In this document: positions 52,052-59,557 of the stretch, in pieces
Layout of the letters: every line of letters begins with the position of its first letter
Numbering within the stretch: position 1 is the stretch's first letter
Source: an uncultured Eubacteriales bacterium
GTDB lineage: Bacteria > Bacillota > Clostridia > Oscillospirales > Acutalibacteraceae
Length of the DNA: 64,000 nt
Direction: 5' to 3'
Assembly: GCA_910580045.1 (NCBI GenBank)
Contig: CAJTXF010000004.1
Span: forward strand, 1 to 64,000
Position numbers and translations under genes: made by a program
Notes under the pieces: generated by a model
The model's input: the letters and a program-made list of their open reading frames with translations, nothing else
Told to the model about the DNA's origin: nothing
Database searches by the model: none

Positions 52052-53359
52052 TTACAGCTCCAGCTTTTTTCCGACCTCCGCGATGCTCATGTCCAGCTCT
52101 TTGGCAATGCGGGCCACGTCCTCATACTCGGGCTTTTCCCGCTTCACCCCCCAGCCCTCCGAGACCTTCACGGTCACAGTGCCGAAGCGGGTCTGGCGCT
52201 GCTCCTGGGAGCGGCTGAGCACCTGCCGGTTACAGAGCTGCTCCCGCACGCCCAGCGTGCTGGTGTGGACGAACAGCAGGCGAATCATGGCCCCCCTGTC
52301 CTCCGGGCGGCAGAGGCAGGTGAGCAGGACCCCGGGGCGGCCCTTCTTCATGCCAATGGCTGTGGTGAATACGTCCAGGGCCCCGGCCTCCATCAGGCGT
52401 TCCGCGGCAAAGGCGATGGCCTCAGGGGTCATATCGTCCAGGTTACAGTGGAGCTCCGCCACAGTGTCGGCGCCCGCGTCAGCCGTCTCCCCCAGCATGG
52501 CCCGGATTCCGTTCATGGCGGGGAAGTCCTTGGTGCCCATGCCATAGCCGATTCGCTCCACCCGCATGACGGGGCTGGGGCCAAAGGAGCTGGCGAACCA
52601 TTTCAGCAGGGCCGCGCCCGTGGGGGTGCACAGCTCCCCCTGGATTTCGCCCCCATAAGTGGGCACGCCCTGGAGAATATGGGCAGTGGCCGGTGCGGGC
52701 ACAGGCAGGATGCCGTGGGCGCAGCGCACCTGGCCGCTGCCCACATGCACCGGGGAGCAGATGACCTGCCGGGGCCCCAGGGCACGCATCAGCATACACA
52801 CAGCGGTCACGTCCGCGACAGCGTCCAAAGTGCCCACCTCGTGGAAGTGGATTTCCTCCACCGGGACCCCATGGGCGTGGCTCTCCGCCTGGGCAATCAG
52901 GCCGTAAACCCCCAGCACGTCCCGCTCTACGTCCGGGTGCAGGGTCATGTGGCCGATAAGATGCTCAATGTCGTGCATTCCCGCGTGATGGTGGGATTGG
53001 CTGTGGGAATGCTCGTGTTCGTGGTCGTGATGAAGATCGTGGCTGTGGTCATGAGGATGCTCATGCTCCCCGTGGGTGTGTTCATGGGAATGGGTATGCT
53101 CGTGCTCATGGCTGTGAACATGGCCGTGGGCCACATCATAGGCCTGCTCCTCCTCCCCGTTCACAGTGACGCGCATATGGGTGCCGGTTACGCCACATTT
53201 CACGGAGGGCTCCGCCGCAAAGGTGACGCCGGGCAGGCCCAGGCTGTTCAGCTTGTCCACAAAGGAGGCCCGCTCCTCCTCAGGCAGGAGCTCCAGCAGG
53301 GCGGCGGAGAGCATATCCCCTGCCGCGCCCATATTGCATTCCAGGTATAGTGTTTTCAT
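52052..53359 (-). CDS. larC: Nickel-pincer cofactor biosynthesis protein LarC, full length
   Basis: A 435-residue LarC, which inserts Ni into the pyridinium dithiocarboxylate mononucleotide cofactor in a CTP-dependent step. Family blocks: CNMGAAGDMLSAALLEL at the start, EIHFHEVGTLDAVADVTAVC, GELCTPTGAALLKWFA and NLDDMTPEAIAFAAERL. Residues about 79-128 are a striking His/Glu/Asp-rich stretch (HSHEHEHTHSHEHTHGEHEH and onward), a likely Ni store. Here LarC is one piece, not split into LarC1/LarC2. The larA, larB and larE genes are not nearby. Its start overlaps nhaC (ATGA). Confidence 0.94.
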   Translation of the reverse strand: MKTLYLECNMGAAGDMLSAALLELLPEEERASFVDKLNSLGLPGVTFAAEPSVKCGVTGTHMRVTVNGEEEQAYDVAHGHVHSHEHEHTHSHEHTHGEHEHPHDHSHDLHHDHEHEHSHSQSHHHAGMHDIEHLIGHMTLHPDVERDVLGVYGLIAQAESHAHGVPVEEIHFHEVGTLDAVADVTAVCMLMRALGPRQVICSPVHVGSGQVRCAHGILPVPAPATAHILQGVPTYGGEIQGELCTPTGAALLKWFASSFGPSPVMRVERIGYGMGTKDFPAMNGIRAMLGETADAGADTVAELHCNLDDMTPEAIAFAAERLMEAGALDVFTTAIGMKKGRPGVLLTCLCRPEDRGAMIRLLFVHTSTLGVREQLCNRQVLSRSQEQRQTRFGTVTVKVSEGWGVKREKPEYEDVARIAKELDMSIAEVGKKLEL

Positions 53360-54786
53360 CTTTTCTTTTTCTTCCTTTCCTTACGATTTGAGGCAGGGGC
53401 CGTGGGCTGCAATTTGGGCATACTCTTGCCCAGGGCCGCGATGGTGATGGCAATCAGGGGGTTCAGCCAGCCGAAGAAGGTGAAGGGGCCGTACTGCCAG
53501 GCGGACACGCCCAGCATATTCTCCGTAAAGCCCGCCCCGGTGCTGTAGGGCACAATGCCCCCAAACACAGTGCCCGCGTCTTCCAGGGCCCGGCTCAGGT
53601 TCTGGGGAGCCAGGCTGTGCTCCTTATATAAGGGCCGGAACAGGCGGCCGGTCATGATAATGGCCACATACTGCTGCCCGGTTCCAATCAGCACACCCCA
53701 GGCAGTGAGGATGGTGGCAATCACCAGGCCCTTGTCCGATTTCACGCGGCTGACCACCTTTTTCAGGATGGCGCTGGCCATACCCGTGCACTCAAAAATA
53801 CCCGCAAAGCTCAGGGCAATTATCATCAGCGCCACAGTGCGCATCATGCTCAAGATGCCGCCCCGGTTCAGGAGGGTGTCCACCGTTGCCACCCCTGTCT
53901 CGGCGGAGAAGCCGTTCATGATGCCGCCTAAAATGGAGCTCACATCCGCGCCCTGGATGAAGATAGCGGACAGCATCCCCAGAAGCGCAGCACCCAGCAG
54001 GCCGGGCAGGGCGGGAATCCGCAGAATGACCATCACAAGCACCAGCAAAGGCGGCAGGAGCAGCAGGGGGTTGATGGTGAAATTCGCCGCCAGGGTGGAG
54101 AGAGTCTCCTGGACCTGGGCGTTGTCCGCGCTGCCGCCGCCGAAGATAAAGCCCAGAATGCCGTAAATCACAATACAAATCAGATAAGTAGGCGTGGTGG
54201 TGACCATCATGTGGCGGATATGCTCAAAAACATTGGTGTCCGAAACCGAGGGGGCCAGGTTGGTGGTGTCGGAAAGAGGGGACATTTTGTCGCCAAAATA
54301 GGCCCCGGAGACAATGGCTCCCACTGTGATGGGGCCGGGTATGCCGATGGCCTCCCCAATGCCGAACAGGGCCACTCCCACGGTGCCGATGGTGGACAGG
54401 GAACTGCCAATGGCCAGGGACACCAGGGAGCAGAGCAGCAGGGCTGTCACCAAAAAGAAGCGGGGGGAAATGATTTGCAGGCCGTAGTAGACCATGGTGG
54501 GGATGATTCCACCGGCCATCCAGGCGGCAATCAGGATGCCAATAGACATGATAATCAGCAGGGCGGGCAGAGCCGGGGTCACTGCCTGGCCGATGCCGTC
54601 CAGCATGGATTGCCACTTGTAGTGGTGGATTGCTCCCACTATGGCGGCGAGAGCGGCGGCAATCAGCAGGGGGACATGGGGCGCAGCGCCCAGCAGGGCG
54701 GTAAAGGATACGACCAGGGTGATAAGCGCCAGGAACATAATAACGCTTAGGGTAAAGCCGACTGGTTTGGGGGTTCTCTCTTTCAT
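53356..54786 (-). CDS. nhaC: Na+/H+ antiporter NhaC family protein
   Basis: A 476-residue membrane antiporter with about 11 helices. Family motifs: IGTVGVALFGIGEAIGIPGPITVGAIVSGAYFGDKMSPLSDTTNLAPS, and GGIVPYSTGAGFTENMLGV near the end. It exchanges Na+ for H+ or, in related proteins, Na+/lactate for H+/malate (MleN). With larC attached, a lactate-linked role is an attractive guess only. ATG 54786 has AGGAGG; the open frame upstream lies in repeats. Confidence 0.92.
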   Translation of the reverse strand: MKERTPKPVGFTLSVIMFLALITLVVSFTALLGAAPHVPLLIAAALAAIVGAIHHYKWQSMLDGIGQAVTPALPALLIIMSIGILIAAWMAGGIIPTMVYYGLQIISPRFFLVTALLLCSLVSLAIGSSLSTIGTVGVALFGIGEAIGIPGPITVGAIVSGAYFGDKMSPLSDTTNLAPSVSDTNVFEHIRHMMVTTTPTYLICIVIYGILGFIFGGGSADNAQVQETLSTLAANFTINPLLLLPPLLVLVMVILRIPALPGLLGAALLGMLSAIFIQGADVSSILGGIMNGFSAETGVATVDTLLNRGGILSMMRTVALMIIALSFAGIFECTGMASAILKKVVSRVKSDKGLVIATILTAWGVLIGTGQQYVAIIMTGRLFRPLYKEHSLAPQNLSRALEDAGTVFGGIVPYSTGAGFTENMLGVSAWQYGPFTFFGWLNPLIAITIAALGKSMPKLQPTAPASNRKERKKKKR

Positions 54787-55372
54787 GGTAATCCTCCTTG
54801 GGTTGGGTGGTGAGCCTGACGGCTCGGGGCAGGGGCCTAGCAGTAAGAGCAAGGTAAAGGCGGAATGGAAGTTTTCGTCCACCTTTTGAAAAAGGTGGTA
54901 GGGGTTTGGGGGCAAAGCCCCCAAGGTCGCAACCTAACGGCAATAGCACATTCCCCAAGAGAAACAAGGCCAGGATACCGTCTGGGGCGGCGCACACCAA
55001 AACCTCTGCGAGACAGAACATCCAACAGCCCGCCCAGGTCCGCCAGTGGCACAAGGACAGCGCCGCCAGAACAGACGAGCAGCAGATTCCGGCAAGTTGG
55101 GAAACGCCCCGTTTCCCAACTTGCCGGAGAAGGCGGACCGTACCACTGGGCGTTGGGCCCTAAGCGTTCCCGGGAGATGCCGCTATATAGCTATGGGCCG
55201 TCAGATTTGGCCGGTTTGGCTCCGCCTTTTTCGTAAAGTATACTCTCTGAAAGAAAGCGGCTTTGCACGCTTATCTTTCAAAAAGTATACCAAAATAGTA
55301 TAGCATCTTTTTTTCAGGCCGTCAACCTGGAAAATCCAGCACTCTGCCCCTTTCGCAAACCGCAAACTCATA
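54787..55372. repeat. Palindrome-rich repeat island at the feoB break
   Basis: No gene. Successive inverted repeats: GAGCC/GGCTC near 54810; CCACCTTTT/AAGGTGG (54880-54898); TTGGGGGC/GCCCCCAA (54906-54924); a perfect 18-base stem with three-base loop, 55089-55106 with 55110-55127; and an imperfect inverted pair around 55237-55292 (TATACT...GAAAGAAAGC and GCTTATCTTTC...AGTATA). A minus-strand promoter lies at its right end. This looks like several dispersed repeat units placed between nhaC and the broken feoB. Confidence 0.7.
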
Positions 55373-56670
55373 CACCCCATCCACGTGGTCAATGCTTGCT
55401 TCCCGCAGGCCCCGCAGCACTGAAAGCATCTATCCATATTAAAGGCCACCCGGGGCAGATATCCCAAATCCTCCAGCAGCGTGAACAGCGGGAAGAATAT
55501 TGCCATAGGCGGCAGCATCACGGCCACCACCCAGGCCAAGGTCTTATATATCCCGTCACACAGCAGGCCTGTCAGCCATTCTGCCGCGCCCAGGCTGGTC
55601 AGGAAGCCTTTCAGCCAATCTCCCAGCCAGAACAGGCCCTCGCTCAGCAGCCGGGAGGGATAATTGGCCCCGGCAACGGTGAGCCAGAAAATGCCCAGCA
55701 GCAACAGCAGCATGACTGGGATGCCTGTCAGGGGGCTGGTCAAAACCCAATCGATTTTCCTGTCCCGGCGGCTGTACCCAGCAGCGGAATTCTTTGTCAC
55801 CGCCCGGGCAATCTCCTCCCCCCGGCGGACAGTGCAGGCGGCCATCTCGTCCCGCAGGCGCTGGCTGTCCGGGCCAATCTCAGCCAAAATGGCGGACACC
55901 TCCGGGTCTTTGGCAGGCTCTGTGCCCAGGGCAATGCTCAGGGAGCGGGTCAGGCTCTCATCCACTCCATCCAGGAGCTTTACCGCCAGCCAGCGGGGCG
56001 CAATTTTCCCTGCGCTCAGGCGTGTACAGGCAGGCATCAGCCGGGCAATCAGCGCTTCCGCTTCCGGGCCATAGCTGACAGGGGGCGCTTTTCTGGGGGG
56101 CGGCTCCTCTGCCGCCGCCTGTTCCAGGCTGTCCATCAGCGAGTCCAGGCCCTCCCCTGCCCGGGCGGAGGCACCCACCACCGGGGCTTCCAGCAGGCGG
56201 GAGAGGGCGGGCAAATCTACCTCCACCCCCTTGCGCCGGGCCTCGTCCAGCAGGTTGACGCAGACCACTGTGCGGGGGGTGATTTCCAACACCTGGAGGG
56301 CCAGGTTCAGGTTGCGCTCCAGGCAGGTGGCGTCGCAGACCACAGCAGCGCAGTCCACGCCCCCAAAGCAGAGGAAGTCCCGGGCAGCCTCCTCCTCAGC
56401 GGAGTGGGCCTGCAGGGAATAACAGCCGGGCAAATCCACCAGCACATAGCCTTGGCCCTTGTGAGTGCAGCAGCCCTGGGCGTTGGTGACGGTCTTCCCT
56501 GGCCAATTTCCTGTATGCTGATGTAAGCCAGTTAAAGCATTAAACACTGTGCTTTTGCCTACATTGGGATTACCGCACAGGGCTGCTACTCTGTCAGAGG
56601 CGTCGCGCTTATGGATGACCAATTCTGTCTCCGCTGCCCGGAGGCCGGTGGAATCCTTAGAGAGCCCCAT
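55201..56670 (-). pseudogene. feoB: Ferrous iron transporter FeoB, truncated in the membrane domain
   Basis: The frame gives 489 residues; normal FeoB has about 650-800. The G domain is intact: G1 GNPNVGKST (33-41), G3 DLPGCYSL, G4 NLLD, followed by the helical GDI region and the first membrane helices (LTGIPVMLLLLLGIFWLTVAG; AWVVAVMLPPMAIFFPLFTLLEDLGYLPRVAF). After MDRCFQCCGACGKQALTTWMG (about 55375) homology stops; the last 56 codons come from repeat DNA. The second Gate region and later helices are missing, so Fe2+ transport should be lost. ATG 56670 overlaps feoA by 14 bases. Confidence 0.85.
55297..55325 (-). promoter_or_regulatory. Promoter inside the repeat island, reading toward nhaC
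   Basis: Minus strand TTGACG (55325-55320), 17-base spacer, TATACT (55302-55297). A transcript from here would cross about 500 bases of hairpins before nhaC. Confidence 0.7.
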
Positions 56671-56968
56671 AGTCTGCCTCCCGCGGCGGCAAGGACAGTC
56701 CCTCCTCACCAGCCGCAAAAGCCGGGCCTATGGCAATACTGTCCGCGTCTGCCCGGCGCAGGGCGATTACCGCGCCCCGAATCAGATAGGCCCAGGGCTC
56801 GCCCAGGGCGCTGGGGCCAAGGCACTCCACCTGGGTGCCGGTGATAAGGCCCAAATCCTGAAAGCGCCTGCGCATGGCCCCTTGAGCCAAGAGAGCGTCC
56901 ACCCGGGCGGCCTGGCCCCGGCCCAGGGCCGACAGGCGGCTTTGGTGCTTGTCATCTATTGGAAACAT
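56657..56968 (-). CDS. feoA: FeoA-domain protein
   Basis: A 103-residue protein with a FeoA SH3-like domain: LSALGRGQAARVDALLAQGAMRRRFQDLGLITGTQVECLG, then PWAYLIRGAVIALRRADADSIAI. It normally helps FeoB in Fe2+ uptake. The extra 18-residue tail overlaps the feoB start. It is divergent from the mntR-type regulator. Confidence 0.88.
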   Translation of the reverse strand: MFPIDDKHQSRLSALGRGQAARVDALLAQGAMRRRFQDLGLITGTQVECLGPSALGEPWAYLIRGAVIALRRADADSIAIGPAFAAGEEGLSLPPREADYGAL

Positions 56969-57014
56969 GATTTCATCAGCTCCTGAATAAATATAGAAAC
57001 AGCAAGTTGCCAAA

Positions 57015-57031
57015 AGGAAAATTTCTTTCCT
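57015..57031. promoter_or_regulatory. Candidate metal-regulator operator between feoA and mntR
   Basis: AGGAAA (57015-57020), five bases, TTTCCT (57026-57031): a perfect six-base inverted repeat in the 111-base divergent region. Its position suits binding by the adjacent DtxR-family regulator; the consensus for this clade is not known to me. Confidence 0.45.
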
Positions 57032-57079
57032 GATACCAATATATTCCCTGCGTACAAACCTGTGACAGGAGGGAACGGG

Positions 57080-57505
57080 ATGAACGACGGATTTTACACA
57101 CTGAAAGGGTACACTCTCATGGAGCATGGCCTGCTCACTGCTGCCATGGAGGACTATTTGGAGATGATTTACCGGATGCGCCAAGAGGAGCAAGAGGTGG
57201 TGCGGGTATCCGCGCTGGCCGCGGCTTTGCATGTCCAGCCCTCATCCGCCTCTAAGATGGCGGGGAATCTCCGGGCCCAGGAGCTGGTTCATTTCCCCCG
57301 ATACGGCTACATCAGCCTGACAGAAACAGGAATGCAGGTGGGAAAGTACCTTCTCCGCCGCCATGAGCTGGTCCACCGGCTGCTGTGCGAAATCAACGGC
57401 AGCGGCGGGGAGCTGGCTGAGTGTGAGAAGATTGAGCATTTCCTCTCCCCCAGGACAGTGGAAAACCTAGGGGCCTTTTTGGACAGGCTGCATTCAGGCA
57501 GCTAG
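57080..57505 (+). CDS. DtxR/MntR-family metal-dependent regulator
   Basis: A 141-residue regulator: winged helix at about 18-75 (TAAMEDYLEMIYRMRQEEQEVVRVSALAAALHVQPSSASKMAGNL) and the dimerisation/metal region with RHELVHRLL and AECEKIEHFLSP. There is no C-terminal SH3 domain, as in MntR. It is divergent from feoA-feoB and probably represses them with Fe2+ or Mn2+. ATG 57080 follows AGGAGGG. Confidence 0.9.
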   Translation: MNDGFYTLKGYTLMEHGLLTAAMEDYLEMIYRMRQEEQEVVRVSALAAALHVQPSSASKMAGNLRAQELVHFPRYGYISLTETGMQVGKYLLRRHELVHRLLCEINGSGGELAECEKIEHFLSPRTVENLGAFLDRLHSGS

Positions 57506-57553
57506 AAGCAGAGAAAAGGCGGTGGCTTCCCTGTTCAAACCAGCCCGCATACG

Positions 57554-57595
57554 CAGAAACCCCGCCGGAACTTTTCCTCGTTCCAACGGGGTCTG
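57554..57595 (+). terminator. Terminator after the metal regulator
   Basis: ACCCCG (57559-57564) pairs with CGGGGT (57587-57592), inner GGAAC/GTTCC, flanking CAGA/TCTG. The downstream T content is modest. Confidence 0.7.
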
Positions 57596-57659
57596 TGTTT
57601 ATAAATCAACGGTCTTCAGGGCCTATGCCTGCACGGGAGGCACTGCCTTTGGGGTAGAA

Positions 57660-58658
57660 TCATCGGCTGCCCGGGCCAGATTCCGCACCGCAGACACGGC
57701 GACGGATTTCCCTAAGGTGCAGCTCCAGCTTTGCCCGCAGGTTCACCAGCCAGTCAGGCTCTAAGGCAGGTCTGCTGGTCAGACCGCGGTAGACTCCGGC
57801 ATATCCGAACAAATCCACAAACCGGCCCATCAGCGGCCGCAGCGCCTCCATCTCCTGGGTATACGCCCGCTCTTCCCCATAACCCCGGAGGAATTCGCCA
57901 GCAGCATCCAGCCCGGCGGGAATGGGAAGCTGCTGCAGGGAATCAAGAGCCTGCTCCACGTCCAGGGCATACCAGTGGTACATCCCGTCATCAAAATCTA
58001 TGACGCTGCATGTTTTGGTTTTCTGCTCAAAGAATACATTGTCAGGCTCAAAGTCATAGTGCACCAGGCCAAAGGTATCTGCACTTTGGGGAAGCTGGCG
58101 CAGCTCTGCTTCCAGCTTTTTCACCGCGTCAATCATGTCTTCGGGCCCCTGGTGGTGTGTCAGCGTGTCAGCTGCCCAATGAAGGGCGTCCTCCCAGCTC
58201 CATTTGGGAATTGTAGGCTGAAACTCCGCTGACAGGCTGTGCAGCCGCCCCAGGCTTCTGCCATAGGCCCGCACAAGCTCTCCTGTCAGAGGCAAATCCT
58301 CAATGGGCTCACCAGGAACAGCCCGAAAGGCAGAGGCAAACCAGCGCCCCCATTGGGTATCTAGAGCCAGGCACAGGCTTCCGTCCTCAGCGGGCAGGGG
58401 CTCTAAGGCAGGATAGCCTCTGCCGCGCAGGTACTGGATAAATTCCAGCTCGCCCCGCAGGTTCTGCTCCCGTTTTTCGCTGGCCGGAGCCAGGCGGAGA
58501 AAGCAGAGCCCCTGCTCCGCTGAAAAGGGGTACACCGCGTTGGATGATATGCGGAACCGGGAGAGCTGCTCATCGCTGGCAGGCAGGGCACAGGGCCAGT
58601 TCCCCAGGGCCTCCCGGGCCAGCTGGTAGTTTTCAAAAAGATGTTCCAGTTTCATCAT
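57660..58658 (-). CDS. Aminoglycoside phosphotransferase (APH)-family kinase
   Basis: A 332-residue kinase-fold protein of the APH/choline kinase group. Brenner's motif HYDFEPDN (about 199-206) has the catalytic Asp, and VIDFDDG is the metal-binding DFD. The N-lobe is VYPFSAEQGLCFLRLAP. Members may phosphorylate antibiotics, homoserine or other small molecules; the substrate is not clear. ATG 58658 is preferred to ATG 58655 because GGAGG lies 11 bases upstream. A strong promoter and a 19-codon leader ORF precede it. Confidence 0.85.
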   Translation of the reverse strand: MMKLEHLFENYQLAREALGNWPCALPASDEQLSRFRISSNAVYPFSAEQGLCFLRLAPASEKREQNLRGELEFIQYLRGRGYPALEPLPAEDGSLCLALDTQWGRWFASAFRAVPGEPIEDLPLTGELVRAYGRSLGRLHSLSAEFQPTIPKWSWEDALHWAADTLTHHQGPEDMIDAVKKLEAELRQLPQSADTFGLVHYDFEPDNVFFEQKTKTCSVIDFDDGMYHWYALDVEQALDSLQQLPIPAGLDAAGEFLRGYGEERAYTQEMEALRPLMGRFVDLFGYAGVYRGLTSRPALEPDWLVNLRAKLELHLREIRRRVCGAESGPGSR

Positions 58659-58719
58659 AGGTTTGTTTTCCTCCAAGCAAGAATTGGCCGGAAAACAGAA
58701 ACGCATTCAGATTGCCGCC

Positions 58720-58779
58720 TTAGGGCCTCAGCCAGAGAGCGGCTGCTTTTCCGTGTATCCGGAAACTAATTTTACGCAT
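58720..58779 (-). CDS. 19-residue leader peptide upstream of the APH-like gene
   Basis: ATG 58779 with a near-perfect GGAGGTGAG site nine bases upstream, directly after a promoter. The peptide is MRKISFRIHGKAAALWLRP, stopping 61 bases before the APH-like gene. Between and within them are complementary segments (CGGAAAA and TTTTCCG) but no U-run terminator. The layout recalls translational attenuators of inducible resistance genes; a regulatory role is inferred. Confidence 0.6.
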   Translation of the reverse strand: MRKISFRIHGKAAALWLRP

Positions 58780-58803
58780 ACGCTCACCTCCATTTCGCAA
58801 TGT

Positions 58804-58833
58804 ATTGTAGCATAGCAGGACAGGGGCTGTCAA
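58804..58833 (-). promoter_or_regulatory. Promoter of the leader and APH-like gene
   Basis: Minus strand TTGACA (58833-58828), 18-base spacer, TACAAT (58809-58804), 25 bases before the leader start. Confidence 0.85.
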
Positions 58834-58957
58834 GGCAGAAAGGCTGCAAAATGGGAGTGCTCGTTCCGAGGGGTTTTTCACGTTCCTCCGCCCGCAGGGC
58901 GGGGGAACACAGATGATTATCTCTGTGGCTTGGACAATCCCCTGCAAAATCCAGTGC

Positions 58958-58986
58958 TTGCACTTTCCCATTCTTTGTGGTATGAT
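58958..58986 (+). promoter_or_regulatory. Promoter of mscL
   Basis: TTGCAC (58958-58963), 17-base spacer, TATGAT (58981-58986). The rest of the divergent region holds a 12-pair GC hairpin (58882-58893 with 58897-58908). Confidence 0.75.
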
Positions 58987-59023
58987 GTGGAGCGCCATAA
59001 GTCTTTGCGAAGGAAGCGTTAAT

Positions 59024-59401
59024 ATGAAAATCATCAAGGAATTCAAAGAGTTTATTTCCCGGGGAAATGTGATTGACATGGCTGTGGGCGTCATTATTGG
59101 CGGCGCGTTCACGGGCATTGTCAATTCGCTGGTAGACGACATCTTCATGCCCGTGCTGGGCCTGCTCACCGGCGGTATGAGCTTTGCCTCCCTGGCCATA
59201 CAAATCGGCCCCCGGGAGGAGGATGTGCTGCGCTATGGGGCGTTTATTGCGGCAGCAGTAAACTTCCTGCTCATTGCCCTGGTGCTGTTCTCGCTTATCA
59301 AGGCCATGAACAAGCTGCACAATAAAGAAGGAGGAGACCCCCGAGGCCCCTGCTCCCACTGTAAAGCTCTGCCCTTTCTGCCGGTCAGAGATTGCTGCTG
59401 A
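59024..59401 (+). CDS. mscL: Large-conductance mechanosensitive channel MscL with frameshifted tail
   Basis: A 125-residue frame. MKIIKEFKEFISRGNVIDMAVGVIIGGAFTGIVNSLVDDIFMP is the classic first helix and TM1; TM2 is FIAAAVNFLLIALVLFSLIKAMNKL. The channel core is complete. After HNKEGG the frame is wrong: a neighbouring frame continues to a stop at 59444 and encodes a zinc ribbon, LCPFCRSEIAADAVRCPYCTSEIDG, known at the end of many Firmicute MscL proteins. An indel near 59322-59332 in an A/G-rich run explains this. The channel may still work. Confidence 0.85.
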   Translation: MKIIKEFKEFISRGNVIDMAVGVIIGGAFTGIVNSLVDDIFMPVLGLLTGGMSFASLAIQIGPREEDVLRYGAFIAAAVNFLLIALVLFSLIKAMNKLHNKEGGDPRGPCSHCKALPFLPVRDCC

Positions 59402-59440
59402 CGCTGTGCGCTGCCCTTACTGCACGTCAGAAATTGATGG

Positions 59441-59469
59441 TTGAACTTCACGCCCGGTTGTGCTATGAT
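59441..59469 (+). promoter_or_regulatory. Promoter of trkA
   Basis: TTGAAC (59441-59446), 17-base spacer, TATGAT (59464-59469). The leader of about 88 bases has two small GC hairpins (59479-59498 and about 59508-59526) but no riboswitch I recognise. Confidence 0.78.
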
Positions 59470-59557
59470 GTACCATAGCCAGCCCAGCAGGAATGGGCTG
59501 GAAAGCGCGGGCCCGCCCAGCGGGCAAATCTTTTCCAAGGGATAAGAAGGGAATGGC

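Noticed and set aside
52975..53125. Repetitive CAT/CAC-rich tract as a possible CRISPR-like or satellite array
   Set aside because: No regular unit and spacer pattern; it is the coding sequence of the His-rich region of LarC.
54934..55146. 70-codon minus-strand frame in the palindrome island as a small protein gene
   Set aside because: It starts at a GTG without a ribosome site and spans the perfect palindrome; its translation reads like repeat DNA.
58882..58908. Twelve-pair GC hairpin between the APH-like gene and mscL as a terminator
   Set aside because: No U-run on either strand, and both flanking genes are divergent, so no transcript should end there.
59470..59557. Potassium- or c-di-AMP-type riboswitch in the trkA leader
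   Set aside because: Only about 88 bases with two small simple hairpins; the known aptamers are larger and none of their conserved cores are visible.
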